This document shows, piece after piece, positions 16,262-23,253 of a DNA stretch of 64,000 nt. This stretch comes from Agrococcus sp. SL85 (GTDB taxonomy: Bacteria; Actinomycetota; Actinomycetes; Actinomycetales; Microbacteriaceae). The position numbers and the translations under genes were made by a program. The notes beneath the pieces were generated by a model that was given only the letters and a program-made list of their open reading frames with translations, had not been told where the DNA came from and did not search any database. The stretch lies in contig NZ_CP113066.1 in the NCBI RefSeq assembly GCF_026625845.1, positions 2,108,001-2,172,000 of the forward strand. Reading direction: 5' to 3'. Every line of letters starts with the position of its first letter. The first letter of the stretch is position 1.

Positions 16262-17434
16262 ATGTCGAAGAACACCGGCTCCACCACCGCCCTGCGCGAG
16301 GAGCTCACCGCCATCCAGAAGAAGATGCAGGCCACCATCGGCTCCGCCAAGGGCGCAGGCCGCGCCATCACCCCCGCCGAAGCCCAGCAGGTCGAGAAGC
16401 TCGGCGAGGAGGCGCTCGAGCTCAAGGGCCGCATCGACAGCATCGAGCGCTCCGAGTCCCAGTTGAAGGAGCTGCTCGACCTCGGCAAGGGCTCGAGCGG
16501 CGACGGCTCCAAGTACCTCTCCCTCGGCGGCCGCGGCGCCAAGGCCGCCGGCAAGGTCATCGGCGACACCTTCCGCGAGCGCGACGACGTCCGCTCCAAG
16601 GGCATCGTCGCCGCCGGCTCGCAGCTCAGCCCCATGCCGCTCGTCGAGGCCAACCCCGTCGAGCTCGGCATGGCGCCCGCCTCGATCGTCAACCTCATCC
16701 CGGCCGTCGAGCAGACGAGCCCGACCTACAAGTACCTCCGACAGACGGAGTACACGAACAACGCTGACGTCGTCGCCCCGGGCGAGCTCAAGCCGACGTC
16801 GACGACGACGGTCGAGTCCGTCGAGAACGAGCTCAAGGTCATCGCCCACCTGTCGGAGCCCGTTGACATCTACCTCCTCAACGACAACAGCACCCTCGAC
16901 TCGTTCATCGAGCGACAGCTCCTCTGGGGCATCCAGTCGAAGCTGCAGCAGCTCGTCGTCGCGGGTCAGGAGGCCGACGAGATCCAGGGCATCCTCACCA
17001 CCACCGGCGTTCAGCAGCAGCCGTTCCGAGCCGACGCGATCACCACCCTCCGCGCCGCGGTCACCCGCCTCGAGAACCTCGGCTACAAGGCTGGCGCGTT
17101 CGTCCTCAACCCGGACGACTGGGAGGCCATTGAGACGAACCGCATCACCAGCGGCAGCTTCGACCTCGGCGGCCCCATCGACCGCGGCGAGCGCAAGGCC
17201 TGGGGCGTCCCCGTCGTCACGAGCCCCGACATCGCCGCCGGCACCGCGTTCGCCCTCGACCTCACCGCCGTCGGTGTCCGCTACGGCGCAGAAGGCATCA
17301 AGATCCGCTGGGACGGCGGCGGCGCTCTCTTCGAGCGCAACCAGGCGCGAGCGCTCGTCGAGGGCCGCTTCGCGATCGACGTCCTCCGCCCCCGCGGCAT
17401 CGTCACGATCGAGCTCACGGCCACCACGCCGTAG
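16262..17434 (+). CDS. HK97-family phage major capsid protein
   Basis: 390 residues of the phage_capsid (HK97 gp5) fold. Residues about 5-100 are a charged coiled-coil delta-type domain (ALREELTAIQKKMQ; EEALELKGRIDSIERSESQL) that a protease usually removes. Residues about 120-390 are the capsid core: TSPTYKYLRQTEYTNNA, an E-loop-like segment, LLWGIQSKLQQLVVAGQ, FVLNPDDWEAIE, GVPVVTSPDI, and FAIDVLRPRGIVTIEL at the end. GGAG lies about 8 bases before ATG 16262. No portal, protease or terminase gene is nearby, which is unusual. It could coat element DNA with help from a helper phage, or build altered capsids that interfere with one. Confidence 0.93.
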   Translation: MSKNTGSTTALREELTAIQKKMQATIGSAKGAGRAITPAEAQQVEKLGEEALELKGRIDSIERSESQLKELLDLGKGSSGDGSKYLSLGGRGAKAAGKVIGDTFRERDDVRSKGIVAAGSQLSPMPLVEANPVELGMAPASIVNLIPAVEQTSPTYKYLRQTEYTNNADVVAPGELKPTSTTTVESVENELKVIAHLSEPVDIYLLNDNSTLDSFIERQLLWGIQSKLQQLVVAGQEADEIQGILTTTGVQQQPFRADAITTLRAAVTRLENLGYKAGAFVLNPDDWEAIETNRITSGSFDLGGPIDRGERKAWGVPVVTSPDIAAGTAFALDLTAVGVRYGAEGIKIRWDGGGALFERNQARALVEGRFAIDVLRPRGIVTIELTATTP

Positions 17435-17451
17435 CCCACGCCCAGCAGCAG

Positions 17452-17486
17452 CGGAGGGGCCGAGCGCATGAGCGCCGGCTCCTCCG
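17452..17486. terminator. Hairpin between capsid gene and DUF4145 gene
   Basis: Inverted repeat CGGAGGGGCCG with CGGCTCCTCCG, with one mismatch. It lies between two convergent genes. Confidence 0.6.
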
Positions 17487-17504
17487 TTCGTCGAGCGACG
17501 GTGA

Positions 17505-18242
17505 CTAGCTGGCGCTCGCCTCGGGCTCTGCATGCTCGGCAGCAGCGGCCGCGAGCTTCCGCACGCCATCGACCTGCCCCTCGACGTAGTCCCGCTTCGC
17601 CTTCGGGATCGCGTTGTAGATCCGCTCGGCTCGCTTCGGGACCGCGATGAGCGCCTCGCACGCTTCGTTCACGACCGTGATGATCGTTTCGGCGATCTCC
17701 GCATCGTCCTCGTCGAGGTAGACGGCGACGAGCTCGGGCGCACCTTGCTCGTCGTGAAGGGTGGAGTTGCCGAGGACTCGGAGCGACGTGAGCAGCTGGA
17801 AGAGCGCCCACGGCACCTCAGACTCCGTGTTGACGATCAGCTCGGAGAGATCCCGTCCCTCCACCCCGGCGTGCCGCAGCAGGCGCTCGAGCGCTCCGCG
17901 CGCGAGAGCCGCCGCCGCACGTCGTGAGTGTGGGAAGACCGCCGCTGCCTCGCTGTAGAGCTGCAGCGCCTCCGGGGGCATGTCCTCATGCGGGCCAGGG
18001 AGGGTGGAGGCTGTGGGGTAGATCATCTGGTTGTCGTGCCAGACGGCGATGTTCTCGCAGACGCCGCAGCGTGAGAACGACCACTGCGCGATCGAGCGAG
18101 GGTCACGCCGGCTCCTGCTCGTCAGGACCGTGCCCGTGCCCTCCTTGACCAGGCGGGAGTCGCTCTGCTGAGCGAGCACGCCGCAATGCGGACAGTAGAA
18201 CGACTTCTTGCCCTGCGCGGGCTTGCCATCAGGCTGCGACAT
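17505..18242 (-). CDS. Zinc-ribbon and DUF4145-type protein (possible defence cargo)
   Basis: 245 residues. The N-terminal zinc ribbon has FYCPHCGVL and CGVCENIAV (two CxxC pairs, about 40 residues apart). The rest is helical: PPEALQLYSEAAAVFPHSRRAAAALARGALERLLRH, then LRVLGNSTLHDEQG, the arrangement of DUF4145 proteins. That domain often occurs alone or fused to nucleases in restriction and defence loci. The gene is on the opposite strand to the capsid unit, the usual place for accessory cargo. There is no nuclease motif here. A defensive role is inference. Confidence 0.75.
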   Translation of the reverse strand: MSQPDGKPAQGKKSFYCPHCGVLAQQSDSRLVKEGTGTVLTSRSRRDPRSIAQWSFSRCGVCENIAVWHDNQMIYPTASTLPGPHEDMPPEALQLYSEAAAVFPHSRRAAAALARGALERLLRHAGVEGRDLSELIVNTESEVPWALFQLLTSLRVLGNSTLHDEQGAPELVAVYLDEDDAEIAETIITVVNEACEALIAVPKRAERIYNAIPKAKRDYVEGQVDGVRKLAAAAAEHAEPEASAS

Positions 18243-18518
18243 GTGCCGAGCCTACGAGAGCCCGCTGACGGCGCGGACGGCGCCCGCCCGCCTACCGACG
18301 CTCCTGGGCCCGCACGCCGCCTCCGAGAGCCGCCTCGACCCTCATCCGGGCCGAGCAACGGGGGGAGGGGGCGTTCGGATCTTCGGAGACCCGACGGCCG
18401 GAACACTCCCCGCCGCGAGGCTTCCTCTCTCCCCGACTCCGCGACGGTAGGGGGGGTCGCGCGCGCGAGGCGTCGCCTCGGCGCGCCGCGTGTCGGGGGC
18501 CAGGGCTACCGTCGGCGC

Positions 18519-18995
18519 ATGACCCAGTCTGCAATCACCCGCCGCGACGTCGCGGCACGCCTCCACGACCTTGACCCCTCCTGGATGGACGTTTGGTCGA
18601 GCGACAACGCACATATGCACCGAACCCTCGAGCTGGCAGCGTCACTCCTCGGCGATCAGCAGCCGCGGTACGCCGAGGTTCAAGCAGGCGTCGCTGCACC
18701 GAAGTTCGTGCTCGTCGTGATCGCGGACGACCGCGTCGTTCGCGTAGACGGTGCTGTCGACGGCGGTTGGCCGCGGGCCACGGTGGTGCCGCGTCACGAG
18801 CTGCGCGCGCTCACGCTGCTCGAGACTCCGCATCAGCCATTGGACTTCGGCGAGTTGAGCAGCGATTCGGTCGCTGTCGCTCTCGACTTCGGTGCCTTCA
18901 CTGTGGAGCTCCCCAGCAAGCGCAACGGCCGGCGCGGTCGCGTCCTGGCGGAGCTACTGCCTTCGCTTCTCGCCGACCGTGTGAGCGCTAGGTGA
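18519..18995 (+). CDS. Hypothetical protein with leaderless-type start
   Basis: 158 residues, not recognised. TACCGT (18507-18512) lies 6 nt before ATG 18519, so transcript and coding start may coincide. There is a beta-rich middle (KFVLVVIADDRVVRVDGAV; RATVVPRHELRALTLLE; VAVALDFGAFTVEL) and no membrane segment, perhaps a small PH-like domain. It stands alone between two genes of opposite strand. The 276 bp before it hold no gene I can support. Confidence 0.55.
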   Translation: MTQSAITRRDVAARLHDLDPSWMDVWSSDNAHMHRTLELAASLLGDQQPRYAEVQAGVAAPKFVLVVIADDRVVRVDGAVDGGWPRATVVPRHELRALTLLETPHQPLDFGELSSDSVAVALDFGAFTVELPSKRNGRRGRVLAELLPSLLADRVSAR

Positions 18996-19017
18996 CTTGG
19001 TCGATACTCGGCAAGGC

Positions 19018-19314
19018 TCAGACCCACCGCGACGCTAGCCCCTCCTCGGCCCCAGCGGGAGCAGTGCTGGGCGGGAGCGCAAGCGTGCGCGCCGGCAGCG
19101 GCTGATCGGTGCGGGCCCGGCGCTTCGACTCGATCCACATCACGACGTCCGTCAACTCGTACACGATCGTCTTTCGCGTCACGGCGGAGTAGACCGGCCC
19201 GCCGCCTGCGTAGCGGAGCTGCGCGAGGTTGCCTGTGGTGAGCCCGGGGACCATGTCTGCCATCTGCGCCGCGCTCAGGTACGTCGGGGGCCATGCCAGT
19301 GGGAGCGAGTTCAT
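19018..19314 (-). CDS. AlpA/excisionase-like HTH protein
   Basis: About 98 residues. YLSAAQMADMVPGLTTGNLAQLRYAGGGPVYSAVTRKTIVYELTDVVMWIESKR fits the short winged-helix domain of AlpA/HTH_17 proteins, which act as excisionases or activators in mobile elements. The tail is proline-rich. ATG 19314 is chosen because the domain begins shortly after it; the ribosome signal is poor and the frame continues upstream, so the start is uncertain. Confidence 0.65.
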   Translation of the reverse strand: MNSLPLAWPPTYLSAAQMADMVPGLTTGNLAQLRYAGGGPVYSAVTRKTIVYELTDVVMWIESKRRARTDQPLPARTLALPPSTAPAGAEEGLASRWV

Positions 19315-19393
19315 CCCTTCAGGCTTCCAGAAGAACCGGTCGAAACCTGCGGCTAGGCCGCCTCGACCGGCTGCACGGCGCCAGGATGGGGCC

Positions 19394-19837
19394 ATGAGCG
19401 AGACTCCGTCCGGCTACCTCGATCGCTCCGCTGCTGCGGCGCGAGTCGACCGCTCTGAGCGGACCATCTTCCGATGGGTCGAGCGCGGCGAGATCACCGC
19501 GATCATGGGCTTGTTCCGCGAGACCGACCTGCTCGAGGTCGACCGGACGATGCGGCTCCGCCGCGGGCGACCAGGCAAGCCGCGCGGGCAGTCGAAGCCG
19601 GAGTTGCAGCTGGGCGGCATGGCGGGCGCCGAGGGGCACGGCCCGCTCGCCGTCGCCGACGAGGCGGCCGAGGACGTCGTCGACGCACTCCGCGATCTCA
19701 TGTTCGTGCTCGAGGACGTCGAGAACGGAACGGTGGAGCTGCCGGCACACTACGCCGTCGCGCTCACCGACGCACGGCTCGTGCTCAGCCGTCTCGCGGA
19801 ACTGGTGCCGGATGCGGCCGAAAGCCTCGCAGCATGA
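19394..19837 (+). CDS. HTH-domain protein of the element
   Basis: 147 residues. The N-terminal YLDRSAAAARVDRSERTIFRWVERGEITAI is a MerR/HTH_17-like recognition domain; the C-terminal part is acidic and helical (EDVVDALRDLMFVLEDVENG; DARLVLSRLAELVPD). The preceding CAGGAT box, 5 nt before ATG 19394, may be a leaderless promoter. It is divergent from the AlpA-like gene and overlaps the next start in ATGA. Confidence 0.65.
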   Translation: MSETPSGYLDRSAAAARVDRSERTIFRWVERGEITAIMGLFRETDLLEVDRTMRLRRGRPGKPRGQSKPELQLGGMAGAEGHGPLAVADEAAEDVVDALRDLMFVLEDVENGTVELPAHYAVALTDARLVLSRLAELVPDAAESLAA

Positions 19838-19968
19838 CGCCGGAGAAGCGACCGACTCGTGACGAAGCGATCGCGGCCGCCGCGCTCGTCGTCTCGGAGT
19901 GGGCGGCCAGCCTGACTGACGAGGAGTACGCGGACCTCGCCGAGAGGGCCTCGCGCAATCCGGGCTGA
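19834..19968 (+). CDS. Very small protein, 44 residues
   Basis: Starts at ATG 19834 overlapping the preceding stop by four bases. MTPEKRPTRDEAIAAAALVV is followed by LTDEEYADLAERASRN, i.e. two helices. Unknown; the coupled start is the main support. It is the last gene before the right end; the 150 bp after it hold the right arm repeat and a promoter box. Confidence 0.5.
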   Translation: MTPEKRPTRDEAIAAAALVVSEWAASLTDEEYADLAERASRNPG

Positions 19969-20005
19969 GCGCTCGCGGGCCATCGGTGGCCGGCGCTGGG
20001 GATCT

Positions 20006-20026
20006 TGCGGTCCGCAGGGAGTCCGC
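20006..20026 (+). repeat. Right arm-type repeat, 21 bp
   Basis: Exact copy of 11811-11831, 92 bp inside the right attachment site, in intergenic DNA. Same orientation as the left copy. Confidence 0.6.
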
Positions 20027-20104
20027 AAGAACCTCAGCCGAGGGCGAATGATGCAAACTCCTCACCAACACAAATTGCCTGAGAATCCGCGGATCCCCGA
20101 CCCC

Positions 20105-20110
20105 TACAAT
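20105..20110 (+). promoter_or_regulatory. Element-borne -10 box (TACAAT) reading across attR
   Basis: TACAAT lies 8 nt before ATG 20119. It is inside the element and replaces the host TAGCAT box left behind at 11737-11742. No good -35 is visible. Confidence 0.5.
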
Positions 20111-20118
20111 CGGGCGCT

Positions 20119-20150
20119 ATGAACGCTGCCGAGTACTGGTACAACCTCGA
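20119..20150 (+). repeat. Right attachment site (attR core)
   Basis: 32-bp perfect copy of the left core. It forms codons 1-10 and part of codon 11 of the intact small gene. Confidence 0.9.
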
Positions 20151-20316
20151 GACGGGCGTCGTCGAGGAGGGCATGGTCTCGCCGGGCTACGACCGCGCGG
20201 GGCCCTTCGCCACGCGCGAGGAGGCCGCCCGTGCACCCGAGATCATCGAGCAGCGCTCGAAGCAGTGGGCCGCCGAGGACGCCGCGGACGACGACTGGGG
20301 CGGCGCGAAGCAGTAG
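20119..20316 (+). CDS. Small conserved protein used as integration target
   Basis: 65 residues: it opens with MNAAEYWYNLETGVVEEGM and continues SPGYDRAGPFATREEAARA, ending in an acidic tail with DDDWGGAKQ. Short proteins of this type are recalled from other Microbacteriaceae; no function is known to me. The element lies exactly at the initiation codon and keeps the reading frame intact, so the protein sequence is unchanged while the promoter is exchanged. Before insertion it lay divergent to map. Confidence 0.8.
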   Translation: MNAAEYWYNLETGVVEEGMVSPGYDRAGPFATREEAARAPEIIEQRSKQWAAEDAADDDWGGAKQ

Positions 20317-20419
20317 CCCGGGCGAGCGATCGATCGGTCTCAGCGCTCGGCGAGTCGCACTATGCGGCTCGTGCTGCGCTCAGCCCGGTCCTGCGCGGAG
20401 CAGGTCGAGCGCGCGCGAC

Positions 20420-20929
20420 CTAGGCGGCGGCGAGCACCTTGCGCAGCGTGCGCAGGTTGCGGGTGGTGACGCGATCCTTCGCGGTGCGCTCCAGCGCCTT
20501 CGCGAACGGGCTCGTGAGCGTCGTGCCCCTCGGGTTCGACCAGTAGACGAGCTCGCGGCCGCCCGCGAGTGCCTCGCCCTCGCCCGGCTCGAGCGCCGCG
20601 AGCGCGGGCGCGACGCCCGCCTCGAGGGCGAACACGACGTACGGCGTGTGCGCGTCGTCCTCGGCGTGCGGGTACGCGTCGACGACCGTCCGGAGCGCAT
20701 CGACCCCGATGCCGTGCAGTCGGATGCGTCGCCCGTAGCGCGCCTCGAGCGCCGCCTCCGCGGTCGATGCCGCCGCCGCGACGGAGGGCGCGGTCACGAC
20801 CGCGTTGCCGCTCGCGAGCACCGTCGTGACGTCGCCGAGCCCGGCCTCCGACAGCAGCGCGCGCAGGTCGGCCGAGCGCACCGTCACCCCGCCGACGTTC
20901 ACGCCGCGCAGCAGCAGGGCGACGCGCAC
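20420..20929 (-). CDS. DUF1697 family protein
   Basis: 169 residues. The opening MRVALLLRGVNVGGVTVRSA, then LASGNAVV and YWSNPRGTTLTSPFAKALE, are typical of DUF1697, a conserved family of unknown function with a ferredoxin-like fold. It starts four bases after the panB stop and is thus probably co-transcribed and coupled with it, although no functional link is known. Confidence 0.88.
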   Translation of the reverse strand: MRVALLLRGVNVGGVTVRSADLRALLSEAGLGDVTTVLASGNAVVTAPSVAAAASTAEAALEARYGRRIRLHGIGVDALRTVVDAYPHAEDDAHTPYVVFALEAGVAPALAALEPGEGEALAGGRELVYWSNPRGTTLTSPFAKALERTAKDRVTTRNLRTLRKVLAAA

Positions 20930-20933
20930 GGCG

Positions 20934-21794
20934 CTACTCGTACTCGTGCTCGGGCGCGGGGTAGGCGCCGGAGGCGACGTCCTCGCGGAAGGCGACGGCC
21001 GCCGCCTCGAGGTCCTTGCCGATCTGCGCGTACTGCTTGACGAAGCGCGGGATGCGGCCGGTGGCGAGCCCCGCCCAGTCGGTCCAGACGAGCAGCTGGC
21101 CGTCGCAGTGCGGGCCCGCGCCGACGGAGATCGTGGGTATCTCGAGCGCCTCGGTCACCGCCTTCGCGGCGTCGGAGGGCACCATCTCGAGCACGACCGC
21201 GAAGGCGCCCGCGGCCTGCACGGCGCGCGCGTCGCGCAGCAGCTGCTCGGCCCCGGCCTCGCCGCGGCCCTGGATGACGTGCCCGCCGAGCCCGTGCTCC
21301 GACTGCGGCGTGAAGCCGATGTGCGCCATGACGGGGATGCCGGCCTCGACGATGTGCCGGATCTGCTCGGCCGAGCGCTCGCCGCCCTCGAGCTTCACCG
21401 CGTGCGCGCCAGTCTCCTTCATGAAGCGGATGGCCGTGTGCACGGCCTCGCGCGGGTTCGTCTCGTAGGAGCCGAAGGGGAGGTCGGCCACGACGAGCGC
21501 GCGCTGCGCGGCCCTCGCGACGGCGCGCGTGAGCGGGATGAGCTCGTCGACGGTGACGGGCAGCGTCGTGTCGTAGCCGAAGACCGTGTTGCCTGCGGAG
21601 TCGCCGACGAGCAGGAAGTCGATGCCGGCGCGGTCGAAGATCTGCGCCGAGAGGAAGTCGTAGCTCGTGAGGCCCACGATGGGGTGCCCGTCGCGCTTCG
21701 CCTGCAGGAAGTGACGCGTGCGCACGCGCCTCGGTCCGCCGCTCGTGCCGCCGCCGTAGGGCGCGGCGACCTCGCCGCTCTCGCTCGCTGCCAT
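20934..21794 (-). CDS. panB: 3-methyl-2-oxobutanoate hydroxymethyltransferase
   Basis: First committed step of pantothenate/CoA synthesis: transfers a hydroxymethyl group from methylene-tetrahydrofolate to ketoisovalerate. 286 residues. Seen: [31 protein letters not shown] (substrate and metal Asp), [22 protein letters not shown] and [27 protein letters not shown]. An N-terminal tail of about 25 residues precedes the barrel. A TAGGCT box (plus-strand 21801-21806) lies 6 nt before ATG 21794, suggesting a leaderless transcript. Confidence 0.95.
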   Translation of the reverse strand: MAASESGEVAAPYGGGTSGGPRRVRTRHFLQAKRDGHPIVGLTSYDFLSAQIFDRAGIDFLLVGDSAGNTVFGYDTTLPVTVDELIPLTRAVARAAQRALVVADLPFGSYETNPREAVHTAIRFMKETGAHAVKLEGGERSAEQIRHIVEAGIPVMAHIGFTPQSEHGLGGHVIQGRGEAGAEQLLRDARAVQAAGAFAVVLEMVPSDAAKAVTEALEIPTISVGAGPHCDGQLLVWTDWAGLATGRIPRFVKQYAQIGKDLEAAAVAFREDVASGAYPAPEHEYE

Positions 21795-21800
21795 GCTCCG

Positions 21801-21806
21801 AGCCTA
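21801..21806 (-). promoter_or_regulatory. Candidate -10 box (TAGGCT) of panB
   Basis: TAGGCT on the minus strand, 6 nt before the panB ATG; leaderless arrangement. Confidence 0.5.
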
Positions 21807-21917
21807 GCCCCGCGCGCCTCCGCGGCCGGCCCGCTCAGGCCGCCCCGCCCCGCGCCCCGCCTCTCAGGCGCGCCGACGCGGGGGCACTAGCCTGGGAGCA
21901 GGCAGAGAGGGGCCGGG

Positions 21918-23249
21918 ATGGACAAGCAGCGGGACTTCGTGCTCCGGACGATCGAGGAGCGCGGCATCAAGTTCGTGCGGCTCTGGTTCACCGACGTGCT
22001 CGGCACCCTGAAGTCGGTGGCGATCGCCCCGGCGGAGGTCGAGGGCGCGTTCACCGAGGGCCTCGGCATCGACGGCTCGTCGATCGAGGGGCTCTCGCGC
22101 TCCTCCGAGGCCGACGTCATCGCGAAGGCCGACCCCTCGACGTTCCAGATCCTCCCGTGGCGCGGCGAGATCGACCCGACCGCGCGCATGTTCTGCGACA
22201 TCTCGACGCCCGACGGCGAACCGGCGGCGGCCGACCCGCGGCACGTGCTGAAGCGCACGCTCGCGAAGGCCGCCGACCTCGGCTTCAGCTTCTACACGCA
22301 CCCCGAGTGCGAGTTCTACCTGCTGAAGTCGGCCGACGTGCAGAACCCCGAGCCCGTCGACCGCGCCGGCTACTTCGACAACGTGCCCGGCGGCTCCGCC
22401 CACGACTTCCGCCGTGCGAGCGTGCGGATGCTCGAGGACCTCGGCATCTCGGTGGAGTTCAGCCACCACGAGGCCGGCCCCGGCCAGAACGAGATCGACC
22501 TGCGCTACGCCGACGCGCTCTCGACCGCCGACAACCTCATGACCTTCCGCACGGTCGTCAAGGAGGTCGCGATCTCGCAGGGCGTCTACGCGACCTTCAT
22601 GCCGAAGCCCTTCGCCGACGCGCCCGGCAGCGGCATGCACACCCACATGTCGCTCTTCGAGGGCGAGCGGAACGCCTTCTACGACGCCTCCGGGCAGTAC
22701 CGGCTGTCGAAGATCGGGCGGCAGTTCGTGGCGGGCCTGCTGCGCCACGCGCCCGAGTTCACGGCCGTCACGAACCAGTTCGTCAACTCCTACAAGCGGA
22801 TGTGGTCGGGCGACGAGGCGCCGAGCCACATCTCCTGGGGCCACAACAACCGCTCCGCGCTCGTGCGCGTGCCGCTCTCGAAGCCCAACAAGGCGCAGTC
22901 GGCGCGCGTGGAGTACCGCGGCCTCGACTCCGCCGCGAACCCCTACCTCGCCTTCTCGGTGCTGCTCGCCGCGGGCCTCAAGGGCATCCAGGAGGGCTAC
23001 GAGCTGCCCGAGGAGGCCACCGACGACGTGTGGCAGCTCTCGGACCGCGAGCGCAAGGCGCTCGGGTTCCAGCCGCTGCCCGCGAGCCTCGACCGCGCGC
23101 TCGGCGCGATGGAGGAGTCGGAGCTCGTGGCCGAGACGCTCGGCGAGCAGGTCTTCTCCTACTTCCTGCGCAACAAGCGCGAGGACTGGAAGCGCTACCG
23201 CGCCCAGGTGACGCAGGTCGAGCTCGAGTCGAACCTGCTGCTGCTCTAG
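21918..23249 (+). CDS. glnA2: Glutamine synthetase, GlnA2 type (no adenylylation site)
   Basis: ATP-dependent ligase joining ammonia to glutamate. 443 residues. Motifs: DGSSIEG (52-58), the metal-binding PECEFYLL and ISVEFSHHEAGPGQNEIDLR, the ammonia/ATP loop PGSGMHTHMSLFEG and NRSALVRVP. The length and lack of a clear [14 protein letters not shown] adenylylation segment place it in the I-alpha GlnA2 class. It is followed four bases later by glnE, the usual actinobacterial pair. A TAGCCT box (21890-21895) is the possible -10 and GAGAGGGG a weak ribosome site. Confidence 0.92.
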   Translation: MDKQRDFVLRTIEERGIKFVRLWFTDVLGTLKSVAIAPAEVEGAFTEGLGIDGSSIEGLSRSSEADVIAKADPSTFQILPWRGEIDPTARMFCDISTPDGEPAAADPRHVLKRTLAKAADLGFSFYTHPECEFYLLKSADVQNPEPVDRAGYFDNVPGGSAHDFRRASVRMLEDLGISVEFSHHEAGPGQNEIDLRYADALSTADNLMTFRTVVKEVAISQGVYATFMPKPFADAPGSGMHTHMSLFEGERNAFYDASGQYRLSKIGRQFVAGLLRHAPEFTAVTNQFVNSYKRMWSGDEAPSHISWGHNNRSALVRVPLSKPNKAQSARVEYRGLDSAANPYLAFSVLLAAGLKGIQEGYELPEEATDDVWQLSDRERKALGFQPLPASLDRALGAMEESELVAETLGEQVFSYFLRNKREDWKRYRAQVTQVELESNLLLL

Positions 23250-23253
23250 CGCG

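Larger units (their letters stand above)
11749..20150. mobile_element. Integrated phage-satellite-like element with a lone capsid gene
   Basis: An 8.4-kb insertion bounded by a 32-bp perfect direct repeat (11749-11780 and 20119-20150). It holds an integrase beside the left end, a repressor and an excisionase on divergent promoters, five short co-directional genes that include a replication-like protein and an XRE-like protein, a 98-residue protein, one HK97-type major capsid gene, a zinc-ribbon/DUF4145 gene, and three or four small proteins of which two are HTH types. There is no terminase, portal, maturation protease, head-tail connector, tail or lysis gene. The set resembles phage satellites (PICI-like islands) more than a prophage; decay of a prophage is the alternative, but the frames are clean and the overlaps tight. 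Confidence 0.8.

Noticed and set aside
11749..20150. Complete prophage
   Set aside because: No terminase, portal, protease, tail or lysis genes and only 8.4 kb.
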